From: a virus
Length of the DNA stretch: 43,419 nt
Direction: 5' to 3' (one strand)
IMG/VR virus record: IMGVR_UViG_3300030098_002230
Span: 1 to 43,419 of that record
Within the stretch, counting starts at the first letter, position 1. Every line of letters starts with the position of its first letter. The notes below the pieces were generated by a model. That model saw only the letters and a list, made by a program, of their open reading frames with translations. It made no database searches and was not told the origin of the DNA. Made by a program: the position numbers and the translations under genes. This document shows, piece by piece, positions 33,282 through 40,869 of this stretch.

Positions 33282-33921
33282 ATTTTTTATCCTCAATATC
33301 ATAAAAGAACTTATCCGTATCAGCAGTTCTCCATTCACGACTATCTTCTACACTCCATACCTGGTGATTAACTTTCCAATCAGGTATTTCATCCCTTACC
33401 GTAAAAGAAGGGATATGCCACAATATTCTATTATTTGGCTGAGCTGCATAATTGCCGTCGTCTAAAGCCATTATGTGAGCACATTTGTGCTCTTGCGGAA
33501 CTTCAGAATGATCCGTATCTACTATATTACTATCTGGATGAGCCCAGTCAACCGTAAAAAGATAAGATCCGGTATGCCATTTCCCATCTTTTCCCCAGTA
33601 TTTCCCAGCTACAGTTAATGCATCGTAGACAGTAATAGCAGGATAATAACTGAAACAATTCCAAAGCTCCAACTCGTCAAGTCTAGGCCTAGGAACGTTT
33701 TTGACATCAAACCCGTTTTGAACAAACGCTGTAATTGGAAGACGATAGTAGACCCCACCATTTTGCATAATTGCATGAAAGAGTAAAGCGCGCCCTGGCA
33801 TCGATGTAATGCCAAAAACCATGCAGTCTTCAGCCTCTCCTTCGTGCTGTTCGAGATCATAAAGATATTCGCGTCTTATTTGACAATAGATAACGGGTAT
33901 ATTTACATTTAAATATGCCAT
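33265..33921 (-). CDS. Conserved phage hypothetical protein
   Basis: 218 residues, beta-rich: NVNIPVIYCQIRREYLYD, CMVFGITSMPGRALLFHAIMQNGGVYYRLPI, and RILWHIPSFTVRDEIPDWKVN. I recall this family directly downstream of polA in marine phages, with no known function. Ten nt separate it from the polymerase gene, so it belongs to the replication operon. Confidence 0.65.
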   Translation of the reverse strand: MAYLNVNIPVIYCQIRREYLYDLEQHEGEAEDCMVFGITSMPGRALLFHAIMQNGGVYYRLPITAFVQNGFDVKNVPRPRLDELELWNCFSYYPAITVYDALTVAGKYWGKDGKWHTGSYLFTVDWAHPDSNIVDTDHSEVPQEHKCAHIMALDDGNYAAQPNNRILWHIPSFTVRDEIPDWKVNHQVWSVEDSREWRTADTDKFFYDIEDKKYDDKN

Positions 33922-33930
33922 AGTTAAACC

Positions 33931-35784
33931 TCATTTTATTTCGCCCCAGTTTTTACCAAACTCATAATCTACTTTGTTAGGAACTTCAAGTTCTACAGCA
34001 CCTTCCATAATATCTTTTATTCTTTGTGCTTCTTTTTCAGAACCAATAGAAATATCTAATTCATCATGAACTTGTACATGAGGTATTATACCTTCTTTAT
34101 GCAATTCAATCATTGCTTTTTTTGTCATATCTGCCGCAGATCCTTGTATTAATCTATTTAAAGCTTTGTATGTATAAGCTCTTCTGATCCCTGGTCCGTG
34201 CTCCGCGAGCGCTGCATCATGTGGTAATGGCTTGTGGATACCGAACTGATTTGGTTCCCATAAATGGAACCTACAAAGTCGACCCAAAAGAGTTCTAACT
34301 TTACCGGCACCTTGAGCTCTGGCCATAACAGCATCCATAAGTTGTTTAACAAATGGAACTTTAGAATGATATTGTTTGAATAGAGATTCCGCTTGAAGTT
34401 TATTTACACCAAGCTCTGCTTGTAATTTATTTTTACCCATACCATAAAACAATCCTAAGTTAATTGTCTTGGCTTGAGTTCTAGGAATGTCAGCCATATC
34501 AGCCACAATCTGGTGGAAATCTGCATCTCCTTCTAGATATGCATGTACTACTTCATCTACACCATACAAATTTTGTAGTGATGCATAGTGTACAACTAAT
34601 CTTGGTTCTTGTTGGTTGTAATCAAAACAACCCCAAGTATGATCTTGTTCCGGAATAAATAATGATCTGATCCGTGGTCCGAGTTCCTTATTCCTTGCAG
34701 GTATCTGCTGTAAGTTTGGATTATTCATACTGAATCTTCCGGTTACAGTTCCACCACCCTCGGCTCTTAGTTGATTAATCTCTGCGTGGATTCTTCCTTT
34801 GTGTGAGTATTTCAATATTGTATCTATAAACGTAGTGTGAGCTTTATTAATCTCTCTAGCCTTAGCTATTTTTTGAACTACTGGATGTGAGTGATTAGCT
34901 AAAAAGTTTTTAGTAAATGAAGGAGCTTGCGTCTTGAGAGTTCGTTCATAAGGAAGTTTAAGTTTATCAAAAGCTTTAGCAATAGATCTTGCAGCCCAGA
35001 TCTGTACATCTATACCCGTACTTGTTAACACCTCATGAAGTAATTTTTTCTCTTGTTCTACTAATGTTTTCTTTTCTTTCGCTGCTTGTTCTTGATTTAC
35101 ACGTACACCGAGAAACCTCATATCAACTAAAACGGGAAACAACTCTGTTTCCATATCGAATATAGATTGAATATCCTGATGTAAAATTTGCTTTTTCATT
35201 TCCTGCCACAACTCCAATGTGAGTTGGGCGTCACGCTCCGCGTAAGCTCCAACGTACATGGCTGGAAGTTTGTACATCTCGGCTTTAGCATCTACTCCCC
35301 ATGACTTGGCTGCTTCATATAGTGCTGCTTCGTCTTTTCCTTTACCTACATAATCTCTAGATAAACTATTTAAATCATAACGTAATCTATTCTCGTCAAC
35401 TAAACTGGATGCAATCATTGTATCAATAACCTTTCCTTGAACTGTAATACCAATGGCTCTTAACCAACAAATATCATACATTGCATTGTGAAATATTTTT
35501 ATAGAATCAGAATTCATTTGGTCCTGTAACCATTTAAGAACCATCTTACGATCCATGTTGCCACCACCTTCGTGAGCTATTGGATAATAAGCACACCAAT
35601 CGTGCGTGGCTAAAGAAATTCCTACAACATCTCCTACGCCTACAACAGAACCAGAACCCATTCTTTCATTAAGGTTTGGGTCTTTTGTTTCTAAGTCTAT
35701 TGCTATTTCATCATATTTAGATAGGTCTGGAAAATCTGTAGGTGGGATCCATTCTGTTTGTGGTTTAAATAAAGGTGTTTGCAT
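33931..35784 (-). CDS. polA: Family A DNA polymerase with 3'-5' exonuclease
   Basis: 617 residues, size of phage T7-type enzymes. The exonuclease domain starts with EIAIDLETKD (D-x-E, ~26-33) and has AERDAQLTLELW (ExoIII, ~182). Polymerase motifs: A CFDYNQQEPRLV (~382), B RTQAKTINLGLFYGMG (~434), C HVQVHDELD (~567), with both catalytic aspartates present. The residue equal to E. coli Phe762 is leucine. No 5' nuclease domain. It replicates the phage genome together with the primase and helicases upstream. Two RTCCRTG heptads fall in its codons (34187, 34670). Confidence 0.93.
   Translation of the reverse strand: MQTPLFKPQTEWIPPTDFPDLSKYDEIAIDLETKDPNLNERMGSGSVVGVGDVVGISLATHDWCAYYPIAHEGGGNMDRKMVLKWLQDQMNSDSIKIFHNAMYDICWLRAIGITVQGKVIDTMIASSLVDENRLRYDLNSLSRDYVGKGKDEAALYEAAKSWGVDAKAEMYKLPAMYVGAYAERDAQLTLELWQEMKKQILHQDIQSIFDMETELFPVLVDMRFLGVRVNQEQAAKEKKTLVEQEKKLLHEVLTSTGIDVQIWAARSIAKAFDKLKLPYERTLKTQAPSFTKNFLANHSHPVVQKIAKAREINKAHTTFIDTILKYSHKGRIHAEINQLRAEGGGTVTGRFSMNNPNLQQIPARNKELGPRIRSLFIPEQDHTWGCFDYNQQEPRLVVHYASLQNLYGVDEVVHAYLEGDADFHQIVADMADIPRTQAKTINLGLFYGMGKNKLQAELGVNKLQAESLFKQYHSKVPFVKQLMDAVMARAQGAGKVRTLLGRLCRFHLWEPNQFGIHKPLPHDAALAEHGPGIRRAYTYKALNRLIQGSAADMTKKAMIELHKEGIIPHVQVHDELDISIGSEKEAQRIKDIMEGAVELEVPNKVDYEFGKNWGEIK
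34187..34207 (+). repeat. RTCCRTG heptad repeat in polA (three units)
   Basis: Plus strand ATCCCTG, GTCCGTG, CTCCGCG. It encodes (minus strand) AEHGPGIRR, a conserved stretch just before the YKALNRLIQGSAAD block of the polymerase, so the repeat is realised by codon choice rather than an added segment. Confidence 0.6.
34670..34690 (+). repeat. RTCCRTG heptad repeat in polA (three units)
   Basis: Plus strand ATCCGTG, GTCCGAG, TTCCTTA. It encodes NKELGPRIRS, directly after the conserved NPNLQQIPA block. Second copy within the same gene and same orientation, 480 bp from the first. Confidence 0.6.
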
Positions 35785-36050
35785 TATTTATTCTCCTTAT
35801 TAAAACTAAATCCATGTGGAAGAGGTAATGTAGTGTCATCACTATAATCTCTTTCTATTGCCATCTCACAATAATGGATAGCTTTTAATAAATCTTCTCT
35901 TTGTCCTTTTTGTTTATGCCTGCATAAATATTTAATTGCATTGCCTTCGGCAAAAGGAATATTATTTTTATTTATAAATTCACTGGGCTGAATAACCATG
36001 TCCCGGTAATGAGATCCTCCAATTTGTTTTTTGTATGTATCTTTCTTCAT
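35784..36050 (-). CDS. DUF3310 / SaV-like protein
   Basis: 88 residues with the family core QIGGSHYRDMVIQPSEFI, NNIPFAEGNAIKYLCRHKQKG and EDLLKAIHYCEMAIERD. The DUF3310 family is frequent in phage replication modules and was once linked to nucleotide kinases; its activity is not established. It overlaps polA and the helicase gene by stop/start codons. Confidence 0.8.
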   Translation of the reverse strand: MKKDTYKKQIGGSHYRDMVIQPSEFINKNNIPFAEGNAIKYLCRHKQKGQREDLLKAIHYCEMAIERDYSDDTTLPLPHGFSFNKENK

Positions 36051-37537
36051 ATTCTGTACGATTTATAAATATCCTTTGGACGAACAATATGCAAGTGGTT
36101 TTTTGTTCTTGTTGCACCCACATAAAATAATCTGTTTTCATCGTCTGGATATCTTTCATAATTTGATTGTGTATTTTTACTGAGATCCGTTAAGAGAACT
36201 ACGTTGTCTGCTTCTCCGCCCTTGACTCCATGAATGGTTGATAATAAAATGCGCGGTTCTTGATTTAATTCTTCACCATTCTTTCTCATCTTTCTAATAT
36301 AATGAACTTGTTTTTCTGGAGCTGCAGTAAAAGATTCAAACCAAACCGCATCTGTATTTAATCCATACTTTAATTTTAATTCTCCTATAGTATATAAATT
36401 ATCTGATATAAATTCTTTAATCCTTTTCCTACTAAATTGGTCGGGTTTCATATAAGAAGATATTCTTTTTACTTGTTCACCATTAAGTTGTTTTCCTTTT
36501 CTAAATGATTCCCAATCCATTACAGCTTCATATAAATCCTTTTCATATGCCTTTTTAAATTTATTTCTGTAGTACATTCCATTTGCATACAACACATTTT
36601 CTAAATCATTCAACATATGCCTGGTTCTTGCTAATACTAACCATTTTCCTTTACTCATATCTATGTTTTGAAATTCATTATGATAAGAAAGTAGCCCTGT
36701 TTCTGTTTTAGGTTTCCATTCCTTATGTAAACGATTAGATATTTTACCAACTATATTCATAGCCACATCATGTACTGCTCGTGGTATTCTGTATGATTGT
36801 GTAAGATTAAGTAGTTTGCCTTTTTGTGTTATAAAACTATCTACATCTGCACCAGCCCATCTAAATATAGCTTGATCATCATCACCTGCAATATAACTAT
36901 CTCCTGTCTTATTCCATATTGATTTTGCCATATCCCATTGCATACGAGATAGATCTTGTGCTTCATCTATAAATACTACATCAAACTTAGGTGATGCATC
37001 AGACTTAACAAACTCTGTAATCATGTCATTAAAGTCAATTAAGTTGTATTGTTTTTTGTATGATTCTAGTTCTCCTGCTAGTATTTTTAATTCTCTTACT
37101 GATAAATCCTGACTATGTTCTTTAAGATTATATTGTTGTTCCGGTGTTATGTTTCGTAGTTTAGCTAGTTGTATGATTCGTAAGTATTCACTATTAGTTG
37201 TAAATAAACCTGTTTGTTCCTCATCATATTCATTATAATCTATACGCATATTAATCTTCTTTCCTAGATCTGCATAATGTCTACGTTGCATTACTTGTTC
37301 TTTCTTAATACCTAATCTTCTAAATGCTAAAGAATGTAATGTTCTAAAGTATGGTAAATCATCTTCACTAAAATTAAATTTATCCATGGCTCTGTCTCTT
37401 GCTTCATACGCAGCTTTCTGTGTAAATGAAAAAAACCCAATTTTATTTGGGTCTGTGTTCTTTAAATGTTTATCTACTTCATTTAATAATGTTGTAGTTT
37501 TCCCTGTACCTGGTGGTCCTAATACAATAGTTTTCAA
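36047..37537 (-). CDS. UvrD/Rep-like SF1 helicase
   Basis: 496 residues. Walker A GPPGTGKTTT (7-16), motif Ia region FFSFTQKAAYEARDRAM, Walker B FIDEAQD (189-195), motif III AGDDDQAIFRWAGAD, motif IV-type TQSYR, motif V STIHGVKGGEADNVVLL and motif VI FYVGATRTKNHLHIV. All SF1A motifs are present, in a compact version without large 2B insert. It unwinds DNA for replication or recombination. It overlaps the primase gene by 4 nt. Confidence 0.9.
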   Translation of the reverse strand: MKTIVLGPPGTGKTTTLLNEVDKHLKNTDPNKIGFFSFTQKAAYEARDRAMDKFNFSEDDLPYFRTLHSLAFRRLGIKKEQVMQRRHYADLGKKINMRIDYNEYDEEQTGLFTTNSEYLRIIQLAKLRNITPEQQYNLKEHSQDLSVRELKILAGELESYKKQYNLIDFNDMITEFVKSDASPKFDVVFIDEAQDLSRMQWDMAKSIWNKTGDSYIAGDDDQAIFRWAGADVDSFITQKGKLLNLTQSYRIPRAVHDVAMNIVGKISNRLHKEWKPKTETGLLSYHNEFQNIDMSKGKWLVLARTRHMLNDLENVLYANGMYYRNKFKKAYEKDLYEAVMDWESFRKGKQLNGEQVKRISSYMKPDQFSRKRIKEFISDNLYTIGELKLKYGLNTDAVWFESFTAAPEKQVHYIRKMRKNGEELNQEPRILLSTIHGVKGGEADNVVLLTDLSKNTQSNYERYPDDENRLFYVGATRTKNHLHIVRPKDIYKSYRI

Positions 37538-39033
37538 AATGCATCCTTCGGTTTAAATTGTTTTGGTCTGTATACATCAGCCATTGGTTTAAATTCTCCA
37601 ATAACCATTACACTTTTCTTTTTATTTCCTATGTCTACCCTATCAATTGTGCATCCGCATTTATCTCTAAGTAATAATTGTGTTTCATCATATTTCTCTG
37701 TCCATCTTCGTTTTAATAGATACTTATTAAAGAACTCTCTAAATATGAAATAATGTTTACCTTCATGTGTCCATACTAAACCATTTACCATATCTTCTTT
37801 AGTTGCACCTGATGCTGTTCTATCTGTACAATATTCTTCTAGATGATCTAGTAGTTGTTCTACTTTAGATGATCCTTTAGGTGGTTCTATTATTTCTATT
37901 CCGGCAAACAATAGTTTAATCATTTCATTAAAATCTTTTTTTCTTAAAGTAGGTGGAACCTTGTTAACTTGTTCCATGACTGCTCGTTGAAATAATCTTT
38001 GCTCCTGTAAATAAGATGTATCTTTTAATCGAACTCTTTCTCCATCCACGTTCACATAATAATAAGGTTCATCTAAATTAATTTTTTGAAGATCATTTAA
38101 ATCTGGAAATAAAGATTGTCCTTTAATTCCAAAAGGTCGAGTCAGACATAACTTTTTATCACAGTGATTACACATAGGTTCTTCATTACATTTAAAACCT
38201 AATTCTTTTTTCTCATGATATTTAATTTTGTCTTGAATAACTCTGTCTTCTAATGGTGGATCAAAATATTTATAGTTAAATGCATTAATATGTTTTTGCC
38301 ATTCTTCAGGCCATTTTCTTTTTGCATATTGAATGTATTGATAAATGACTCTATCTCTTCCATCATTTAATTTATTTTGTGTAAGAGATTCAATACAAGG
38401 AGGACCATCTTTAAATTCTGAGTCCGGTCTTTTTAATTCTAATTTTTCTAATTCTTCTGGAGTGAGTCTTTTTATTGCTAAAAAAAATTGTGATATTGTA
38501 ATTGCTTCGCCTTTAAAGTTAAAGGCATATCTTGTAGTATTTTTTGAATTAAAGTATGGTAAGTTAAGAAAATTTCCTGTATCATCTTCCGATTTTAATT
38601 CCACCTGTTTTGGAAAAACTTCTGCATTACCAAATCCCAAAAAGGCGCTTATCGAACATAACTTATCTCTCATTAACGACGCATCCACGGGAACGGTAGT
38701 AAATAAAAAGATATGTGCTCCTCCACTTTTGGAACGACACATTGTTAATGGAAGTTGATAATTGTTTATAAGGTTAATAATTTTTTTGTGATCTAAATTA
38801 TATTTGTCAACATCGATACATCCCCATCTACATTTGTTGTTTTCATCGATAGGAATAATTCCTAAACTTGGTTCAATTCCATTTAAATGGTCTTGCCAAT
38901 GTTTCTCGGTTACGGGTTCACGTTTAACAAATGATTTTCCTTTAATCTTAGTACCATCTGCGTTTTTCTTTTCAACGTAGGTACACCCATGCGCTCTTTG
39001 TAATCCTGAAAATAAATCTATAAAATTCTTCAT
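37534..39033 (-). CDS. AEP-type primase(-polymerase)
   Basis: 499 residues. RWGCIDVDKYNLD gives the D-x-D pair (D74, D76) of archaeo-eukaryotic primases; SKSGGAHIFLF contains the sxH-type His107; VELKSEDDTGNFLNLPYF follows, as in the third motif region. A zinc-knuckle-like CNEEPMCNHCDKKLC lies near residue 290. The C-terminal part (EYCTDRTASGATKEDMVNGL) looks like a helical winged-helix domain. It likely primes replication for the family A polymerase. This resembles PrimPol proteins of phages and TOTE-type elements. Confidence 0.7.
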   Translation of the reverse strand: MKNFIDLFSGLQRAHGCTYVEKKNADGTKIKGKSFVKREPVTEKHWQDHLNGIEPSLGIIPIDENNKCRWGCIDVDKYNLDHKKIINLINNYQLPLTMCRSKSGGAHIFLFTTVPVDASLMRDKLCSISAFLGFGNAEVFPKQVELKSEDDTGNFLNLPYFNSKNTTRYAFNFKGEAITISQFFLAIKRLTPEELEKLELKRPDSEFKDGPPCIESLTQNKLNDGRDRVIYQYIQYAKRKWPEEWQKHINAFNYKYFDPPLEDRVIQDKIKYHEKKELGFKCNEEPMCNHCDKKLCLTRPFGIKGQSLFPDLNDLQKINLDEPYYYVNVDGERVRLKDTSYLQEQRLFQRAVMEQVNKVPPTLRKKDFNEMIKLLFAGIEIIEPPKGSSKVEQLLDHLEEYCTDRTASGATKEDMVNGLVWTHEGKHYFIFREFFNKYLLKRRWTEKYDETQLLLRDKCGCTIDRVDIGNKKKSVMVIGEFKPMADVYRPKQFKPKDAF

Positions 39034-39052
39034 AACTAATATCCTGTAGAAA

Positions 39053-39106
39053 GGGCGGTTTCCACGCTAGCTTCCACCGCCCAAACTAATTACCTTGTGG
39101 GTAATT
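39053..39106 (-). terminator. Tandem hairpins between the SSB-like and primase genes
   Basis: GGGCGGT (39053-39059) with ACCGCCC (39076-39082), followed on the minus strand by TTTCTACAGG; and AATTACC (39088-39094) with GGTAATT (39100-39106). In transcript order the small hairpin comes first, then the GC-rich one with short T-run. A leaky terminator would make the upstream SSB-like protein more abundant than primase. Confidence 0.6.
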
Positions 39107-39108
39107 CT

Positions 39109-39876
39109 TTAATATGGTGCGTCGGATTTGGATTCACCAGATCCATGCTTCGCTTGAACATTGCCTTTTGCAACGTTGTTCGAGAAAGCTTTAGCAATCT
39201 GATAAACTGATTTATTAGTCACTGGACCAACTTTCGATACATCCCAACCAAACCAAGTACCCTTGTCGTTAGACTGCTGTACTGTTTTTAGTTTATAAAT
39301 GTGGCTATATGTTGGCGGAGTAAACAAACCGTTTTTACCCTGCATCTTAATCCCCATCATCATTGAGTTCCACTTACGACTAATTTTTAATTGAGTCGCT
39401 TTCATAGAAATCAAAGCTGAAGATGGATTTTTACCGAGTACAACTACAAAGTGACTTGCAGTATTTTCAAGATAATTGCCGTTGGCTAATCTATCTTTAT
39501 TACCTTTGTCTCTTGTAGTTTGTGGTATGTCATCACCGGCTTCATAGATATGTACCGGAGCTCCTTGACTCTCACCTCTGTCTTGCCATTCAATGTATTG
39601 TCTTTTGTAATACACTGGCAAAACGTCTATCCCCTTTACGCCATCAAACAGTTCGTTTGTAACTGTATTGATTATCATGCCGGGCTCTGCCCCCTCAACA
39701 TGTTTTGCGTCCCTCTTATTGCATTCGGGAGATAGTTGTCCAAGTACCTTTAAGAATGGTAAAGCAAGATCGTCCTGCTTTATATTCGAGATACCTGCAC
39801 CTGCATCAGCTTCGAATATACTCTCCGCTAATGGTCCTGCTTGATCACGTTTCGTGATGTTTGCTTCGTTGTTCAT
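39109..39876 (-). CDS. Putative single-stranded DNA-binding protein
   Basis: 255 residues. After a flexible N-terminus, LALPFLKVLGQLSPECNKRD, GMIINTVTNELFDGVKGIDVLPVYYKRQYIEW and SHFVVVLGKNPSSALISMKATQLKISRKWNSMM give an OB-like beta-rich core; the C-terminus is Ser/Lys/Asp-rich (GSGESKSDAPY). Proteins of this type lie at the same place in marine phage replication modules. SSB function is inferred from place and shape, not proven. Confidence 0.5.
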   Translation of the reverse strand: MNNEANITKRDQAGPLAESIFEADAGAGISNIKQDDLALPFLKVLGQLSPECNKRDAKHVEGAEPGMIINTVTNELFDGVKGIDVLPVYYKRQYIEWQDRGESQGAPVHIYEAGDDIPQTTRDKGNKDRLANGNYLENTASHFVVVLGKNPSSALISMKATQLKISRKWNSMMMGIKMQGKNGLFTPPTYSHIYKLKTVQQSNDKGTWFGWDVSKVGPVTNKSVYQIAKAFSNNVAKGNVQAKHGSGESKSDAPY

Positions 39877-39878
39877 GG

Positions 39879-40433
39879 TTATTGTTTCCTTTTTATGGTT
39901 GTCTTATTTCCAACAAAAATGTTGAAAAGTTCCGTTGGCATTTCTTTACCGCCTTCCAATCGCTCACGGACGAGCGCTTTCAGGGTCATGGGCTCAACCT
40001 TCAACTTTTGTGTCGGTTCAAACCCTCGACCCTTCGCAAGTTCAGCATAATCTGCTGCCTTGTTATCTTCGTTTCGACCGAAAGATACTGATATTTCATT
40101 CTTTATAATATCTCCCAGACCGTTTTGACGAAGCCAGTTAAACGCCTCCTCTTTTTTGGCTTGAGTAATAGTGGCGCTGTAATTCGTTTTAACTTCTACT
40201 GACGATCCATCAGAAAGTTTAAGAAAAGATAATCCCATTTCTGATAACATAGTAGGAATAACTTCTCCGGATAAATGTTCAATATCCTTTTTCTTCTGTT
40301 TAACCGCCTCTTCTTGCATTGTTAGTTGTGTTTGTAGTGCTTGTAGTTGTTTTATTTTATCTCCAAGTTTGTCTATATTCTCTGTTTTATCGAGAACTTC
40401 TTCTTGGTCTTTTTCAAAATCAATTGACTGCAT
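39879..40433 (-). CDS. Replication-module coiled-coil protein
   Basis: 184 residues from the ATG at 40433 (MQSIDFEKDQEEVLDKTENI), with AGGA 7 nt upstream; six further codons are open but overlap the upstream gene. N-terminal coiled coil (KLGDKIKQLQALQTQLTMQEEAVKQKK), then IPTMLSEMGLSFLKLSDGSS and EEAFNWLRQNGLGDIIKNEISVSFGRNED. I recall this family beside SSB genes in T7-like marine phages; no function known to me. Confidence 0.6.
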   Translation of the reverse strand: MQSIDFEKDQEEVLDKTENIDKLGDKIKQLQALQTQLTMQEEAVKQKKKDIEHLSGEVIPTMLSEMGLSFLKLSDGSSVEVKTNYSATITQAKKEEAFNWLRQNGLGDIIKNEISVSFGRNEDNKAADYAELAKGRGFEPTQKLKVEPMTLKALVRERLEGGKEMPTELFNIFVGNKTTIKRKQ

Positions 40434-40824
40434 CAGGTGTTCCTTTCTCATATAAGTTTATTTCAATAGGATAATATTTTCTTTCTTGTTTATCCCATTT
40501 TAGCAATTTAAATTTCCCATTGGTTAAGTCTGCTACAATAGAACATGCAACACCAATAATTGCAGGATCTCCTGTTAACAACAAGTAATCCTCTATTGTA
40601 TAGTTTTTGAGCCCCTCTCTTAGTTTAAAGATAAGAGGCCCTGGAGAAAATATGATTTGTGAAAGTTCTGGTAATAGGAATTTAAAAATTCCATATTCTG
40701 CAGCTCCCATTATATTAATCTTAGGACGCCCTTCACGGGTTCCAGGGATTTCTTGTATTACATACACGGTTGGTACTTTCTTCTTTTTTACGTTTCCGTA
40801 GTCTACAGTTTTTTCTACTTTCAT
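40420..40824 (-). CDS. Conserved replication-module protein
   Basis: 134 residues: TVYVIQEIPGTREGRPKINI, a central AAEYGIFKFLLPELSQIIFS and EDYLLLTGDPAIIGVACSIVADLTNGKFKLLKWD. It resembles small proteins at the head of marine phage replication operons. Its ATG lies 8 nt after a candidate -10, giving an almost leaderless mRNA. It leads the whole leftward replication operon. Confidence 0.6.
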   Translation of the reverse strand: MKVEKTVDYGNVKKKKVPTVYVIQEIPGTREGRPKINIMGAAEYGIFKFLLPELSQIIFSPGPLIFKLREGLKNYTIEDYLLLTGDPAIIGVACSIVADLTNGKFKLLKWDKQERKYYPIEINLYEKGTPDAVN

Positions 40825-40864
40825 ACTTGACTTATATAAGCTATCCTATATAACAAGTCAAGTA
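40824..40864. promoter_or_regulatory. Symmetric divergent promoter of the replication module
   Basis: Perfect 10-bp arms TACTTGACTT (40824-40833) and AAGTCAAGTA (40855-40864), with nested TTATATA (40832-40838) and TATATAA (40847-40853). Leftward: TTGACT (40861-40856), 17 nt, TATATA (40838-40833). Rightward: TTGACT (40827-40832), 16 nt, TATAAC (40849-40854). The symmetric layout means equal, linked firing of the replication operon and the SNF2-like helicase. Confidence 0.7.
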
Positions 40865-40869
40865 GAAAG

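Noticed and set aside
40015-40035. GGTTCAAACCC resembling a tRNA T-arm
   Set aside because: It lies in a coding gene and no acceptor or anticodon stem can be built around it; no tRNA was found in the window.
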